From positions 375,905-439,904 of the forward strand of contig NZ_SNYO01000004.1 in the NCBI RefSeq assembly GCF_004363095.1: a DNA stretch of 64,000 nt, in the 5' to 3' direction. Under the pieces are notes generated by a model that saw only the letters and a program-made list of their open reading frames with translations, was not told the DNA's origin and searched no databases. Shown piece after piece: positions 40,980-49,091 of the stretch. The number at the start of each line of letters is the position of its first letter. The stretch's first letter is position 1. This stretch comes from Actinomycetospora succinea. Lineage in GTDB: Bacteria > Actinomycetota > Actinomycetes > Mycobacteriales > Pseudonocardiaceae. A program made the position numbers and the translations under genes.

Positions 40980-41885
40980 ATGTCGGTGGTCGTGTCGGAC
41001 GAGGTGCGCGCCGCGGTCGACGCCGGGCGGCCCGTCGTCGCCCTCGAGACGACGATCGTGACCCACGGCCTGCCGCGGCCCCGGAACCTCGAGGTCGCGC
41101 GCGAGGCCGAGGCGCTGCTGCGGGAGGCGGGCGTGGTGCCCGCGACCGTCGGCGTCGTCGCCGGGCGGCCCGTGGTCGGGCTGGGAGACGACCAGATCGC
41201 GCACCTCGCCGAGGGCGACGGCGTCGAGAAGCTCAGCGTCCGCGACCTGCCGGTGGCCGTGGCCCGCGGTGTCGACGGGGGCACGACGGTCGCCGCGACG
41301 GCGCTGCTCGCCCACCGCGCGGGCGTGCCGGTGTTCGCGACGGGCGGGCTCGGCGGCGTGCACCGCGGGGCGGCGACGACCTTCGACGAGTCCGCCGACC
41401 TGGTCGCGCTCGCCGCGGTGCCGATCCTCGTGGTGTCGGCCGGGGTCAAGTCGATCCTCGACGTCCCGGCGACCCTCGAACGGCTCGAGACCCTCAACGT
41501 CACCGTGCTCGGCTACCGGACCGACGCGTTCCCGGGCTTCTACACCCACGACGCCGAGGTGCCCGTGCCGGCGCGGGTCGAGGATCCGGGGGAGGCGGCG
41601 GCGGTCGTGCGCGCCCGCGACGCGCTCGGCCTGACCGGGGCGGTGCTGCTCGCCAACCCGGTGGCGGCCGAGGCGCAGCTCGACGTCGAGGAGCACCGGG
41701 CGGTGCTGGACGCGGCGCTGGCGGAGGCCGCCGCGCGCGGGATCGCCGGCCACGACACCACGCCGTTCCTGCTCGACCACGTCCACCGCGCCACCGAGGG
41801 GCGCAGCCTCGACGTCAACGTGGCGGTCTACCGCGGGAACGTGGCGCTCGCGGGCCGCGTCGCGACCGCGCTGCGGGTGGTGTAG
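40980..41885 (+). CDS. psuG: Pseudouridine-5'-phosphate glycosidase
   Basis: A 301-residue enzyme that reversibly splits pseudouridine 5'-phosphate into uracil and ribose 5-phosphate. ALETTIVTHGLPRPRN carries the catalytic glutamate, EKLSVRDLP the lysine, and GGLGGVHRGAATTFDESADL and SAGVKSILD are family hallmarks. ATG at 40980, with GAGGGGGAG upstream. The usual partner, pseudouridine kinase PsuK, is not next to it. Confidence 0.95.
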   Translation: MSVVVSDEVRAAVDAGRPVVALETTIVTHGLPRPRNLEVAREAEALLREAGVVPATVGVVAGRPVVGLGDDQIAHLAEGDGVEKLSVRDLPVAVARGVDGGTTVAATALLAHRAGVPVFATGGLGGVHRGAATTFDESADLVALAAVPILVVSAGVKSILDVPATLERLETLNVTVLGYRTDAFPGFYTHDAEVPVPARVEDPGEAAAVVRARDALGLTGAVLLANPVAAEAQLDVEEHRAVLDAALAEAAARGIAGHDTTPFLLDHVHRATEGRSLDVNVAVYRGNVALAGRVATALRVV

Positions 41886-41970
41886 GCGACGGGGGACTCG
41901 GGTACGCGCCGGGCGCCCGTTGCGGGCACGATGAGGACGACGGCAGCCGATCGGGGCGAGGGGAGATGCT

Positions 41971-42825
41971 GTGACCAGCCAGAGCAGTGAGGTCGACTGG
42001 GACGCCGAGCGGTCGGCGTTCGTGGCCGAGGACGCCACCCTGCGCGCCCAGGGCCACGACGACTACCCCCGCAACGGGACGGTGCCGTCCGGCGGCCCGA
42101 GCATCGGGCTGCTCTCCCACGCGGTCGGCGACCTCACGCGCGAGCTGCTCGCGACCCCCGGGACGGTGGCGATGGACGCGCTCCTGGGGCGGGTCGTCGA
42201 CCTCAGCGCCCGGGTCGTCGCCGGCGCCGACGTGGTCAGCGTGACCCTGCGCCGCGGCGGCAGCGACGGCTACTCGACGCCGGCGTACTCCGACGAGCTC
42301 GCGGTCCGGCTGGACGCGCTGCAGTACGAGTACGAGGAGGGGCCCTGCGTCCGCGCGCTCGAGGCCGGCGGGCTCGGCGTCACGGGCAGCGAGGACCTCG
42401 CTCACGACGCCGCCTTCCCCCGCTTCGGTCCGGCCGCCGCGGAGATCGGGGCGAACAGCGTGTTCGCGGTCGGGCTCTTCCCGGTCGGCGAGAAGCGGCC
42501 GCTGCGGGGCGCGCTGAACTTCTACCGCCGCCGCACCGGGGGCTTCGGGCAGGCCGAGCGGGAGGCCGCGCTGCTGCTCGCCGCGAACGTGTCGACGGCG
42601 CTGGCGTACGTGACGGTGACCGAGAGCGCCGAGCTGCACGACATCCAGTTCCAGACCGCGCTCGACTCCCGGGACGTGATCGGGCAGGCCAAGGGCATCC
42701 TCATGGAGCGCCGTGGCCTCGACGCCGCGGCGGCGTTTGACGTGCTGCGCCGGGCGTCCCAGGACCTCAACGTCAAGCTGCGCGACGTCGCGGCCACGCT
42801 CGCGGAGCGCCGCGCCGACCTCTGA
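41971..42825 (+). CDS. GAF-ANTAR domain RNA-binding regulator (second copy)
   Basis: 284 residues: a roughly 45-residue acidic leader, a GAF domain (about 60-205; YEYEEGPCVRALEAGG) and an ANTAR domain (about 225-282; DVIGQAKGILMERRGLDAAAAFDVLRRASQDLNVKLRDVA). It is paralogous to 12505-13260, with nearly the same ANTAR helix sequence. GTG at 41971 after GAGGGGAG. It is expected to antiterminate RNAs carrying tandem hexaloop hairpins. It is followed 37 bases later by a class III cyclase, which suggests linked signalling. Confidence 0.93.
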   Translation: MTSQSSEVDWDAERSAFVAEDATLRAQGHDDYPRNGTVPSGGPSIGLLSHAVGDLTRELLATPGTVAMDALLGRVVDLSARVVAGADVVSVTLRRGGSDGYSTPAYSDELAVRLDALQYEYEEGPCVRALEAGGLGVTGSEDLAHDAAFPRFGPAAAEIGANSVFAVGLFPVGEKRPLRGALNFYRRRTGGFGQAEREAALLLAANVSTALAYVTVTESAELHDIQFQTALDSRDVIGQAKGILMERRGLDAAAAFDVLRRASQDLNVKLRDVAATLAERRADL

Positions 42826-42862
42826 GCGGCGCCCCGATCGGCGCGTGGGTGAGGATCACCGC

Positions 42863-43675
42863 ATGGCCGACGAGGACGAAGCCGGGAGTCGTGTCCAGCG
42901 GACCCGCGAGGCGCTGGGCCGGGCGGGACGGCGGATGCGCGAGCTCGACCGCTCCGACGGGCTGCGCACGGCCGTGCAGCGCGTGCGCCGCGCCCTGCCC
43001 GGCGACGCGCACTTCGGCGACCCGCTCTCGCTCGGCGGCGCCCGGCACGCGGAGTTCGCGGGACGCGCGGTCGTCGGGCTCACCGGTGACCGGCCGGGCG
43101 TGACGCGCGAGGTCGGGCTCGGCGGGCTGCAGCTGTGGCAGGCGGTGCTCGAGCGCTTCGGCGGCGGGGTCGGGGAGCGCGAGGTCGTGCTGGTCTTCAC
43201 CGACCTCGTCGAGTTCTCGCGCTGGGCGCTGGAGGCCGGCGACGACGAGGTGCAGCGCGTGCTGCGCGCGGTGAGCGAGGCGTGGGAGAAGCCGGTGACC
43301 GACCGGGCGGGCGCGGTGGTCAAGCGCCTCGGCGACGGGATGATGGCCGCGCTCGCCGACCCGGCCGCCGCCGTGGAGGCCGTCTTCGAGGCCCGGGACC
43401 GGCTCGCCGGGGTGCAGGTCGCCGGCTGGACCCCGCGGATGCGGGCGGGCCTGCACCTCGGGCGCCCGCGCCGGGTGGGCGGGGACTACCTCGGCGTCGC
43501 CGTCAACACCGCTGCCCGCCTCGGCGACCGGGCGGGGACGGGCGAGGTGCTCGTCAGCGGCGACCTGCTGTCGCGTCTCGACGAGTCGACGCTGACGGTG
43601 CGCCGCAAGCGCTGGCACACCAAGCTCAAGGGCACCCCGGACGACCTGCAGATCTTCGCGATCGACCGGCCCTGA
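42863..43675 (+). CDS. Class III adenylate/guanylate cyclase
   Basis: 270 residues. The N-terminal 110 are a basic/helical region of unknown type. The C-terminal cyclase homology domain (about 115-265) has VLVFTDLVEFSRWAL with the first metal Asp, VVKRLGDGMMAAL with the substrate-selecting Lys and second metal Asp, and GGDYLGVAVNTAARLGDRA with the transition-state Asn and Arg. All catalytic residues are present, so an active cAMP-forming enzyme is likely. It has no membrane helix. ATG at 42863. A 40-base near-perfect hairpin follows. Confidence 0.92.
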   Translation: MADEDEAGSRVQRTREALGRAGRRMRELDRSDGLRTAVQRVRRALPGDAHFGDPLSLGGARHAEFAGRAVVGLTGDRPGVTREVGLGGLQLWQAVLERFGGGVGEREVVLVFTDLVEFSRWALEAGDDEVQRVLRAVSEAWEKPVTDRAGAVVKRLGDGMMAALADPAAAVEAVFEARDRLAGVQVAGWTPRMRAGLHLGRPRRVGGDYLGVAVNTAARLGDRAGTGEVLVSGDLLSRLDESTLTVRRKRWHTKLKGTPDDLQIFAIDRP

Positions 43676-43685
43676 ACACGCCGAT

Positions 43686-43725
43686 GTGAGCGGTTTCTGC
43701 CCCTATAGGGGCGGAAACCGCTCAC
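43686..43725. terminator. 40-base near-perfect palindrome, likely bidirectional terminator
   Basis: GTGAGCGGTTTC-T-GCCCCTA pairs with TAGGGGC-G-GAAACCGCTCAC over 40 bases, with a single non-Watson-Crick (U-G) position. It starts 11 bases after the cyclase stop and ends 15 bases before the stop of the convergent gene, as expected for a two-way terminator. Its perfection is more than termination needs. Confidence 0.75.
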
Positions 43726-43739
43726 GTGGGCCGGAGGGA

Positions 43740-44081
43740 TCAGGCGAAGCCGTCGGGGTCGGTGCGGACGGTCTCGTAGGTGCCGTCGGCGTCGGTGTCG
43801 ATGGCGGCGCTGTCGAAGTCGCCGTCGTTGTCGGTGTCGACCAGGATCGTCTCGCCGTAGCCGTCGGCGTTGGTGTCCACGACGCCGGTCTCGAAGGTGC
43901 CGTTGTGGTCGGTGTCGGCGACGACGGTGTCGACGCGGCCGTCGCCGTCCTCGTCGGTGGAGGTGGACTCGAGGTGGCCGTGCTCGTCGAGCTGGTAGGT
44001 GCCGACCACGCTGCCGTCGGCCTCGTAGATGTTGCCGTCGGCGGCGAAGTGGCGGTCTCCGGCGGTGGTGTCGGCGCTCAT
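43740..44081 (-). CDS. Small acidic protein with five 13-residue Asp-rich repeats
   Basis: 113 residues, no signal peptide. Residues 43-107 are five back-to-back 13-residue units of the form D-x-D/N-x-D/N-G-x-x-D/E-T-x-x-x, for example DTDHNGTFETGVV, DTNADGYGETILV, DTDNDGDFDSAAI. The DxDxDGxxD/E pattern is that of EF-hand/dockerin/thrombospondin-3 calcium loops, but without intervening helices. A short N-terminal segment (GNIYEADGSVVGTYQLDEHG) looks related. The function is unknown; calcium binding is inferred from the pattern. ATG at 44081. It converges on the cyclase gene across the hairpin. Confidence 0.82.
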   Translation of the reverse strand: MSADTTAGDRHFAADGNIYEADGSVVGTYQLDEHGHLESTSTDEDGDGRVDTVVADTDHNGTFETGVVDTNADGYGETILVDTDNDGDFDSAAIDTDADGTYETVRTDPDGFA

Positions 44082-44211
44082 GATCGGTGCTCGCTCTCTG
44101 TCAGTGCTCGGTGCCCTCGTGGTGGGCGTTCGGCACTGTGACGGTGCGAGCGGGCGGGGATGTTCCTGCCGGAGCAGGGAATTCTTTCCGCGAGGCGGCG
44201 ACTACGCAGCG

Positions 44212-45192
44212 TCAGTGGCGCAGCGTCGCGCTCGGCGAGCGGCCGTAGGCCTCGCGGTAGATCACCGAGAACCGGCCCGGGTGGCCGAAGCCCCAGCGCG
44301 CGGCGATGGCCTCGACGCGGTCGCCGCGCGTGGGGTCACCGGCGAGCAGGTCGCGGTGGGCGCTCTCGAGGCGCACGCGGCGCAGGTACTCGAGCGGCGT
44401 GATGTCCCGGTGGCGCCGGAACGCCAGCTGCAGCGACCGGGCCCCGATGCGGGCCGCGTCGGCGATCTCGGTCAGCCCGATGTCGTCGCCGGCGTGCGAG
44501 TCCATGAACTCCACCGCGCGGCGCACCGTCGCCGGCTCGGCGTGCCCCGCGGAGCCCGTGGCCGGGTCGATGAGCACCTCGAGGGCGGTGTTCGGGAACG
44601 TCGAGATCAGCGTCGTCGCGAGGTGGCGCATCGTGTTCGCCCGGACCAGCGGCGCGCCCATGAGGGCGTCGGCGCTCAGCACGTCGTCGTGCACGTGGGT
44701 GCACAGCCGGGACCAGTGGTCGGCGAGGGCGAGCGACACCGGCGCCGCGGAGGTGAACGTGACGGCCTCGGGCTCCAGCCCCGACAGCTCCGCCCCGATC
44801 CGGCTGACCTCGTCGTGGTCGAGCACCGCGGTCTGCACGGTGACGTCCTGCCAGCCCGTGTCGTAGTCCGACCAGGTCGGCGTGAGCTTGAGCGTCCCGC
44901 CGACGAAGCCCGAGCCGTCGTCGACGTGGTGGGGCCCGCCCGCGAGGTTCTGCACGACCACCAGCGCCGACGGCGGGGCGCAGCGGGCCCGGACCGGCCC
45001 GGAGTGACGCAGCCGGCCGATGCCGAACAGGTCGGTCGTCGCGACCTCGGTCCAGAACGTGAACCCGGCGGCGTCGGTCTTCTCCGGCCGGAAGTCGGTG
45101 TAGGTGTCCCGGAGGTACTGGTTGGCGGCCTCGGGGTCGGTGCTCGCCCACTGGTACCGCGTGACCGGTTCCGGTCGGCTCCCGCCCGCCAT
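44212..45192 (-). CDS. AraC family transcriptional regulator
   Basis: 326 residues. The C-terminal double helix-turn-helix (about 225-320) is GLTEIADAARIGARSLQLAFRRHRDITPLEYLRRVRLESAHRDLLAG and AARWGFGHPGRFSVIYREAYGRSPS. The N-terminal half resembles the AraC-binding-like cupin domain of OxyR/Xyl-type activators. The ATG at 45192 has GGGAG at ideal distance; a GTG at 45198 is adjacent to that site and less likely. It is divergent from the SMR-TetR operon and separated by a 260-base region with 11-bp tandem repeats. There is nothing identifiable in the 130 bases after its stop. Confidence 0.9.
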   Translation of the reverse strand: MAGGSRPEPVTRYQWASTDPEAANQYLRDTYTDFRPEKTDAAGFTFWTEVATTDLFGIGRLRHSGPVRARCAPPSALVVVQNLAGGPHHVDDGSGFVGGTLKLTPTWSDYDTGWQDVTVQTAVLDHDEVSRIGAELSGLEPEAVTFTSAAPVSLALADHWSRLCTHVHDDVLSADALMGAPLVRANTMRHLATTLISTFPNTALEVLIDPATGSAGHAEPATVRRAVEFMDSHAGDDIGLTEIADAARIGARSLQLAFRRHRDITPLEYLRRVRLESAHRDLLAGDPTRGDRVEAIAARWGFGHPGRFSVIYREAYGRSPSATLRH

Positions 45193-45327
45193 CCTCACGC
45201 TCCCTATCCGATCGTGCGCGATCGATTATGTCCGACCGATCTCGTTCGGGCGACAGATCCGTGACCGTCGTCTTCCCACGTCGGCGCGGCGTCAGACGAG
45301 GACGTGACGAACGTCGGATACGGGGCG

Positions 45328-45371
45328 GATCCGCGTGAGATCCGCATGAGGTCCGCGTCAGCTCCGGGCGG
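45328..45371. repeat. Four tandem 11-bp units upstream of the SMR operon
   Basis: GATCCGCGTGA, GATCCGCATGA, GGTCCGCGTCA and a decayed GCTCCGGGCGG follow one another without gaps. An 11-bp period places each unit on the same DNA face, as in operators of OmpR-family regulators or of cooperative activators. A possible -10 element, TAGAAT, is at 45414-45419, about 37 bases before the SMR start. It is between the AraC and SMR genes and could serve either. Confidence 0.6.
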
Positions 45372-45455
45372 TGACGTCGGCGACGCCGGTGGCCACCGGG
45401 GGAGCCTCGCACGTAGAATCCTGGGCAGACGACCTAATTGTTGGGAGGGACGGCC

Positions 45456-45788
45456 GTGGCGTACCTGCTCCTCGCTCTGGCGATCGCGACGGAGGTCGTC
45501 GCGACGATCTCGCTGAAGCTGTCCGAGGGCTTCACGCGGCTCGTGCCCTCGATCGTCGTGGTCGTCGGCTACCTCGCGGCGTTCGCGCTGCTCTCCCAGG
45601 CGCTGGCCCGCGGCCTCGGCGTCAGCGTCGCCTACGGCATCTGGGCGGCCGCCGGCGTCGCGCTCGTCGCCGTGGCCGGAGCGGTCTTCCTCGGCGAGTC
45701 GCTGACCTGGGTCCAGGCCGGCGGCATCGCGCTGGTCATCGGCGGGGTGCTCGCCCTCGAGCTCGGCGCCCACCACCCGGCGGCGTAG
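45456..45788 (+). CDS. Small multidrug resistance (SMR/EmrE family) transporter
   Basis: 110 residues, four membrane helices. The N-terminus AYLLLALAIATEVVATISLKLSEGFTRLVPS has the conserved membrane Glu (residue about 14) that couples proton and substrate. YGIWAAAGV and LGESLTWVQAGGIALVIGGVLALEL complete the fold. It is a proton antiporter for cationic drugs or guanidinium-like compounds. GTG at 45456 follows GGGAGGGA. The next gene, a TetR regulator, starts 5 bases after its stop. Confidence 0.92.
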   Translation: MAYLLLALAIATEVVATISLKLSEGFTRLVPSIVVVVGYLAAFALLSQALARGLGVSVAYGIWAAAGVALVAVAGAVFLGESLTWVQAGGIALVIGGVLALELGAHHPAA

Positions 45789-45792
45789 CACG

Positions 45793-46353
45793 ATGAGGGC
45801 CGTGGTCGACGAGACCGACGGACGGCGACGCAAGGGCGAGGAGCGCCGCCGGCTGCTGCGCGAGGCGACGATGCGCGTCATCGGCCGGGGCGGGGTGGCC
45901 GCGGTGACCCAGCGCGCCGTCGCCGCCGAGGCCGGGATGACGCCGAGCCTCGTCAGCTACCACTTCCCGACCGTCGACGGGCTCCTCTCGGCCACCCTCG
46001 CCGCGGTCAACGACGACTGGGTCGCGGCGCTCGAGCGGTGCGCGGAGCACGACGACCCGCTGCCCGCGCTCGCGGCCCTCGTCGCGGACGGCGCCGTCGA
46101 CCCGAACCGGACCGTCGACGCCGAGTACGAGCTCTTCCTGCAGGCGGGCCGGCGTCCCGCCCTGCGCGGCGAGTGGGTCCGCTGGACCCGCGCGCTCGAC
46201 GCCGTGCTCGTCCCCGTCGTGCCCGACCCGCACCTCCGCGCGGCCGCCGCGGCCGCCGTCGACGGGCTGTTCCTGCGCTGCTGGTGCGACCCCGCCGAGT
46301 GGTCCGCCGCCGACGTCGAGGAGGTCCTGCGGGCGCTGGTGCCGGGCCGGTAG
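45793..46353 (+). CDS. TetR family regulator
   Basis: 186 residues. The N-terminal helix-turn-helix (about 18-70) is RRLLREATMRVIGRGGVAAVTQRAVAAEAGMTPSLVSYHFPTVDGLLSATL, followed by a helical ligand domain. It lies 4 bases after the SMR pump stop, so it probably represses the pump and is relieved by pump substrates. ATG at 45793. It could bind the 11-bp repeats or a nearby site. Confidence 0.9.
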   Translation: MRAVVDETDGRRRKGEERRRLLREATMRVIGRGGVAAVTQRAVAAEAGMTPSLVSYHFPTVDGLLSATLAAVNDDWVAALERCAEHDDPLPALAALVADGAVDPNRTVDAEYELFLQAGRRPALRGEWVRWTRALDAVLVPVVPDPHLRAAAAAAVDGLFLRCWCDPAEWSAADVEEVLRALVPGR

Positions 46354-46419
46354 ATCCCGCTACGGTCAGTGTTCACCGGTGGCCCGTCCGGGCGACCCCC
46401 GAACACCGCGGATGCGACG

Positions 46420-46626
46420 ATGAAGAAGCTCGCCGAGCTCCTGGTCTGTTTCCTGCACCCCGTGGCCGTGGTGCTCGTGTGGCTCAACCTCGTGGTGCGC
46501 CCGGAGCTCAGCGGTACGGCGAAGATCGTGTGGGCGGTGCTCGCCCTGGTGCCGATCGTGCCGTTCGTCTACGTGCTCACCGGCGGCGAGCTGTGGGAGA
46601 GCTCGAAGAAGTCGGCGATCCGGTAG
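46420..46626 (+). CDS. Small two-helix membrane protein
   Basis: 68 residues with two membrane helices (about 3-24 and 35-56), the second followed by GGELWESSKK. The spacing (HPVAVVLVWLNLV; IVWAVLALVPIVPFVYVLTGG) recalls the PLDc_N-type two-helix module, but I do not recognise a function. ATG at 46420 is preferred; the frame is open back to 46369 without a good start. It lies 66 bases after tetR. Confidence 0.65.
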   Translation: MKKLAELLVCFLHPVAVVLVWLNLVVRPELSGTAKIVWAVLALVPIVPFVYVLTGGELWESSKKSAIR

Positions 46627-46758
46627 CCACCCCCGGGGTCGCCCGATGGTGTGGCGGGTGTGGGCAGGATCTCCTACGGTCGTGGCGACCGCGGTCGAGA
46701 AGCCCGCCGCGACGCCCCTCGACCGCCGACGACGACCTGGTTCGTGGCAGGAGCGCGC

Positions 46759-47544
46759 ATGCTCGAGTGGTCCGACGTGTCGTCGGGCACCGACCTCGCG
46801 GCCGCCCTCGGGTTCCCACCCCCGGAGGACGTCGCCTGGGCCCGGGTGGTCGACGGCGACGCCGAGAGCGTCGAGCTGAAGGTCCTGCTCACACCCCGGC
46901 CCGGGTCGACGGTGCACCTGGTCGGCCGCCACGGACGCGTCCGGACACGCCGGCTGCACCTGCTCGACACGCCCGACCTCGGGCTCGCGCACCGCGGCGT
47001 CCACGTGCGTCTGCGCGACCGGGGACGCGGCCGCTGGGACCTCACGGTCCGCGTGCGCGGCGAGGACCCGGTGCCCGGCGGCGCGCCGCCCGCCGCCTCG
47101 CGCATCGAGCTCGACATGCTGCCCGGCCTCGTCCACCGCAGCACCGAGATCCGCGCGGCCCTCGACGTCGAGCGCGCCCTGGACGTCCGCGATGAGCGCG
47201 TCCCCGTGCAGAAGGTCCTCACCGACGACCAGGAGGCGCTCCTGCAGGGCGCCGCGGGCGACCTCGGGAGCGAGGAGCTCGGGGTGTTCGGGCCGCTGGT
47301 CATCGAGCGGGCCTCGGTGCCGCGCTCGCTCTGCGGGATCGCCCACGCCCGGCACGAGCGCTTCCGCTTCCCCGGCGGCCGTGTGCTGGAGGAGTTCTCC
47401 GCGCGCTGCGCGCCCGCCGACGCCTGCCGCACCGCCGAGGACGTGGCGGTCTTCCTCGCCACGCACGGGCTGGTGCCCGCCCCGCCGCACCGGTCGAAGA
47501 CCACGATGTGGACCGAGCAGCTGCGCCGGGCCCCTCGGCGGTAG
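46759..47544 (+). CDS. CYTH-like domain protein, function unknown
   Basis: 261 residues. ESVELKVLL near residue 33-41 followed by a series of basic/aromatic beta strands (RTRRLHLLDTPDLGLAHRGVHVRLRDRG; WDLTVRVRG) resembles the CYTH/triphosphate-tunnel fold, in which charged residues line a barrel. The ExExK signature is incomplete, so catalytic activity is doubtful. The C-terminal half (IERASVPRSL; FRFPGGRVLEEFSAR) repeats the alternating strand pattern. ATG at 46759 follows AGGAG. It is monocistronic in appearance. Confidence 0.7.
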   Translation: MLEWSDVSSGTDLAAALGFPPPEDVAWARVVDGDAESVELKVLLTPRPGSTVHLVGRHGRVRTRRLHLLDTPDLGLAHRGVHVRLRDRGRGRWDLTVRVRGEDPVPGGAPPAASRIELDMLPGLVHRSTEIRAALDVERALDVRDERVPVQKVLTDDQEALLQGAAGDLGSEELGVFGPLVIERASVPRSLCGIAHARHERFRFPGGRVLEEFSARCAPADACRTAEDVAVFLATHGLVPAPPHRSKTTMWTEQLRRAPRR

Positions 47545-47578
47545 GCCGATCCGCGGCAGGGCGCCTAGCCTCGGAGGC

Positions 47579-49084
47579 GTGAGCACCGTTCTCCAGCACT
47601 GGGCCGGCGGCGCGGTCCTCGAGTCCACCGGCGAGCGCGCCGGCGACGTCACCGACCCCGCGACCGGCGAGGTGACCCGGCGGGTCGCGATGGCCACCGA
47701 GGCGGACGTCGAGGCCGTCGTCGGGGCGGCCCGCGAGGCGTTCACGGGCTGGCGTGACACGTCGCTGGCGCGGCGTACGCAGATCCTGTTCGCGTTCCGC
47801 GAGCTGCTCAATGCCCGCGCCGGCGAGCTCGCGGCGATCATCACCGCCGAGCACGGCAAGGTGCTCTCCGACGCCGCCGGCGAGGTGGCCCGCGGCCAGG
47901 AGGTCGTGGAGTTCGCCTGCGGGATCTCGCACCTGCTCAAGGGCTCGGCCACCGAGAACGCCTCGACCGGGATCGACGTGCACTCGATCCGCCAGCCCCT
48001 CGGCGTCGTCGGGATCATCAGCCCGTTCAACTTCCCTGCCATGGTGCCGATGTGGTTCTTCCCGATCGCGATCGCCGCGGGCAACACCGTCGTGCTCAAG
48101 CCGAGCGAGAAGGTCCCGTCGGCGGCGCAGTGGATGGCCGAGCTGTGGCGCGAGGCGGGGCTCCCGGACGGGGTCTTCAACGTGCTGCACGGCGACGGGA
48201 CGGCCGTGGACGGGCTGCTGACCCACCCCGACGTCAAGAGCGTCAGCTTCGTCGGGTCGACGCCGATCGCGCGCCACGTCTACGAGACCGGCACCGCCCA
48301 CGGCAAGCGCGTCCAGGCCCTCGGCGGGGCGAAGAACCACGCCGTCGTGCTGCCCGACGCCGACCTGGACATGGCCGCCGACCAGGCGGTCAACGCCGGG
48401 TTCGGGTCGGCGGGCGAGCGCTGCATGGCGATCTCCGCGGTGGTGGCCGTGGGGTCGGCCGGCGACCCGCTGGTGAAGAGGATCGCCGACCGGGCCCGGG
48501 GCCTGGTCACCGGCGACGGCCGGCGCGGCGCGGACATGGGCCCGCTCGTCACGCGCGCGGCGCAGGAGCGGGTGTCGTCCTACGTCGACGCCGGCGAGGC
48601 GGCCGGGGCGACGCTGGTGGTCGACGGGCGCGAGGTGTCGCCCGACGCCGAGGGCGCGGGGTTCTTCGTCGGCCCGACGCTGTTCGACCACGTCACCACC
48701 GACATGTCGATCTACACCGACGAGATCTTCGGGCCGGTGCTGTCGGTGGTCCGCGTCGACACCTACGACGAGGCCGTCGCGCTGATCAACGCCAACCCGT
48801 ACGGCAACGGCACCGCCATCTTCACCCACGACGGCGGCGCCGCGCGCCGCTTCCAGCGCGAGGTGGAGGTCGGCATGATCGGGATCAACGTGCCGGTCCC
48901 GGTGCCGACGGCGTACTACAGCTTCGGCGGCTGGGGGAGCTCGCTGTTCGGGGACACCCACGCCCACGGCACCGAGGGCGTGCACTTCTTCACCCGCGGC
49001 AAGGTCGTCACGAGCCGCTGGATCGACCCCGCCCTTCGTGGTGGGCCCGGCGAGCTCGACCTCGGGTTCCCCCGCAACGTCTGA
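47579..49084 (+). CDS. mmsA: Methylmalonate-semialdehyde dehydrogenase (CoA-acylating)
   Basis: 501 residues, complete. Catalytic Cys282 is in SAGERCMAIS, the pattern that separates MmsA from other aldehyde dehydrogenases. ISPFNFPAMVPMWFFPIAIAAGNTVVLKPSE and the C-terminal GGWGSSLFGDTHAHGTEGVHFFTRGK are family hallmarks. It converts methylmalonate (or malonate) semialdehyde to propionyl- or acetyl-CoA in valine, beta-alanine or inositol catabolism. GTG at 47579. No mmsB is adjacent. Confidence 0.95.
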   Translation: MSTVLQHWAGGAVLESTGERAGDVTDPATGEVTRRVAMATEADVEAVVGAAREAFTGWRDTSLARRTQILFAFRELLNARAGELAAIITAEHGKVLSDAAGEVARGQEVVEFACGISHLLKGSATENASTGIDVHSIRQPLGVVGIISPFNFPAMVPMWFFPIAIAAGNTVVLKPSEKVPSAAQWMAELWREAGLPDGVFNVLHGDGTAVDGLLTHPDVKSVSFVGSTPIARHVYETGTAHGKRVQALGGAKNHAVVLPDADLDMAADQAVNAGFGSAGERCMAISAVVAVGSAGDPLVKRIADRARGLVTGDGRRGADMGPLVTRAAQERVSSYVDAGEAAGATLVVDGREVSPDAEGAGFFVGPTLFDHVTTDMSIYTDEIFGPVLSVVRVDTYDEAVALINANPYGNGTAIFTHDGGAARRFQREVEVGMIGINVPVPVPTAYYSFGGWGSSLFGDTHAHGTEGVHFFTRGKVVTSRWIDPALRGGPGELDLGFPRNV

Positions 49085-49091
49085 GGACGGC

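Noticed and set aside
45199..45455. Guanidine (ykkC-type) riboswitch before the SMR gene
   Set aside because: The SMR family makes this plausible, but I could not find the conserved ykkC cores or paired ACGR loops. The structured part is better described as 11-bp tandem repeats.
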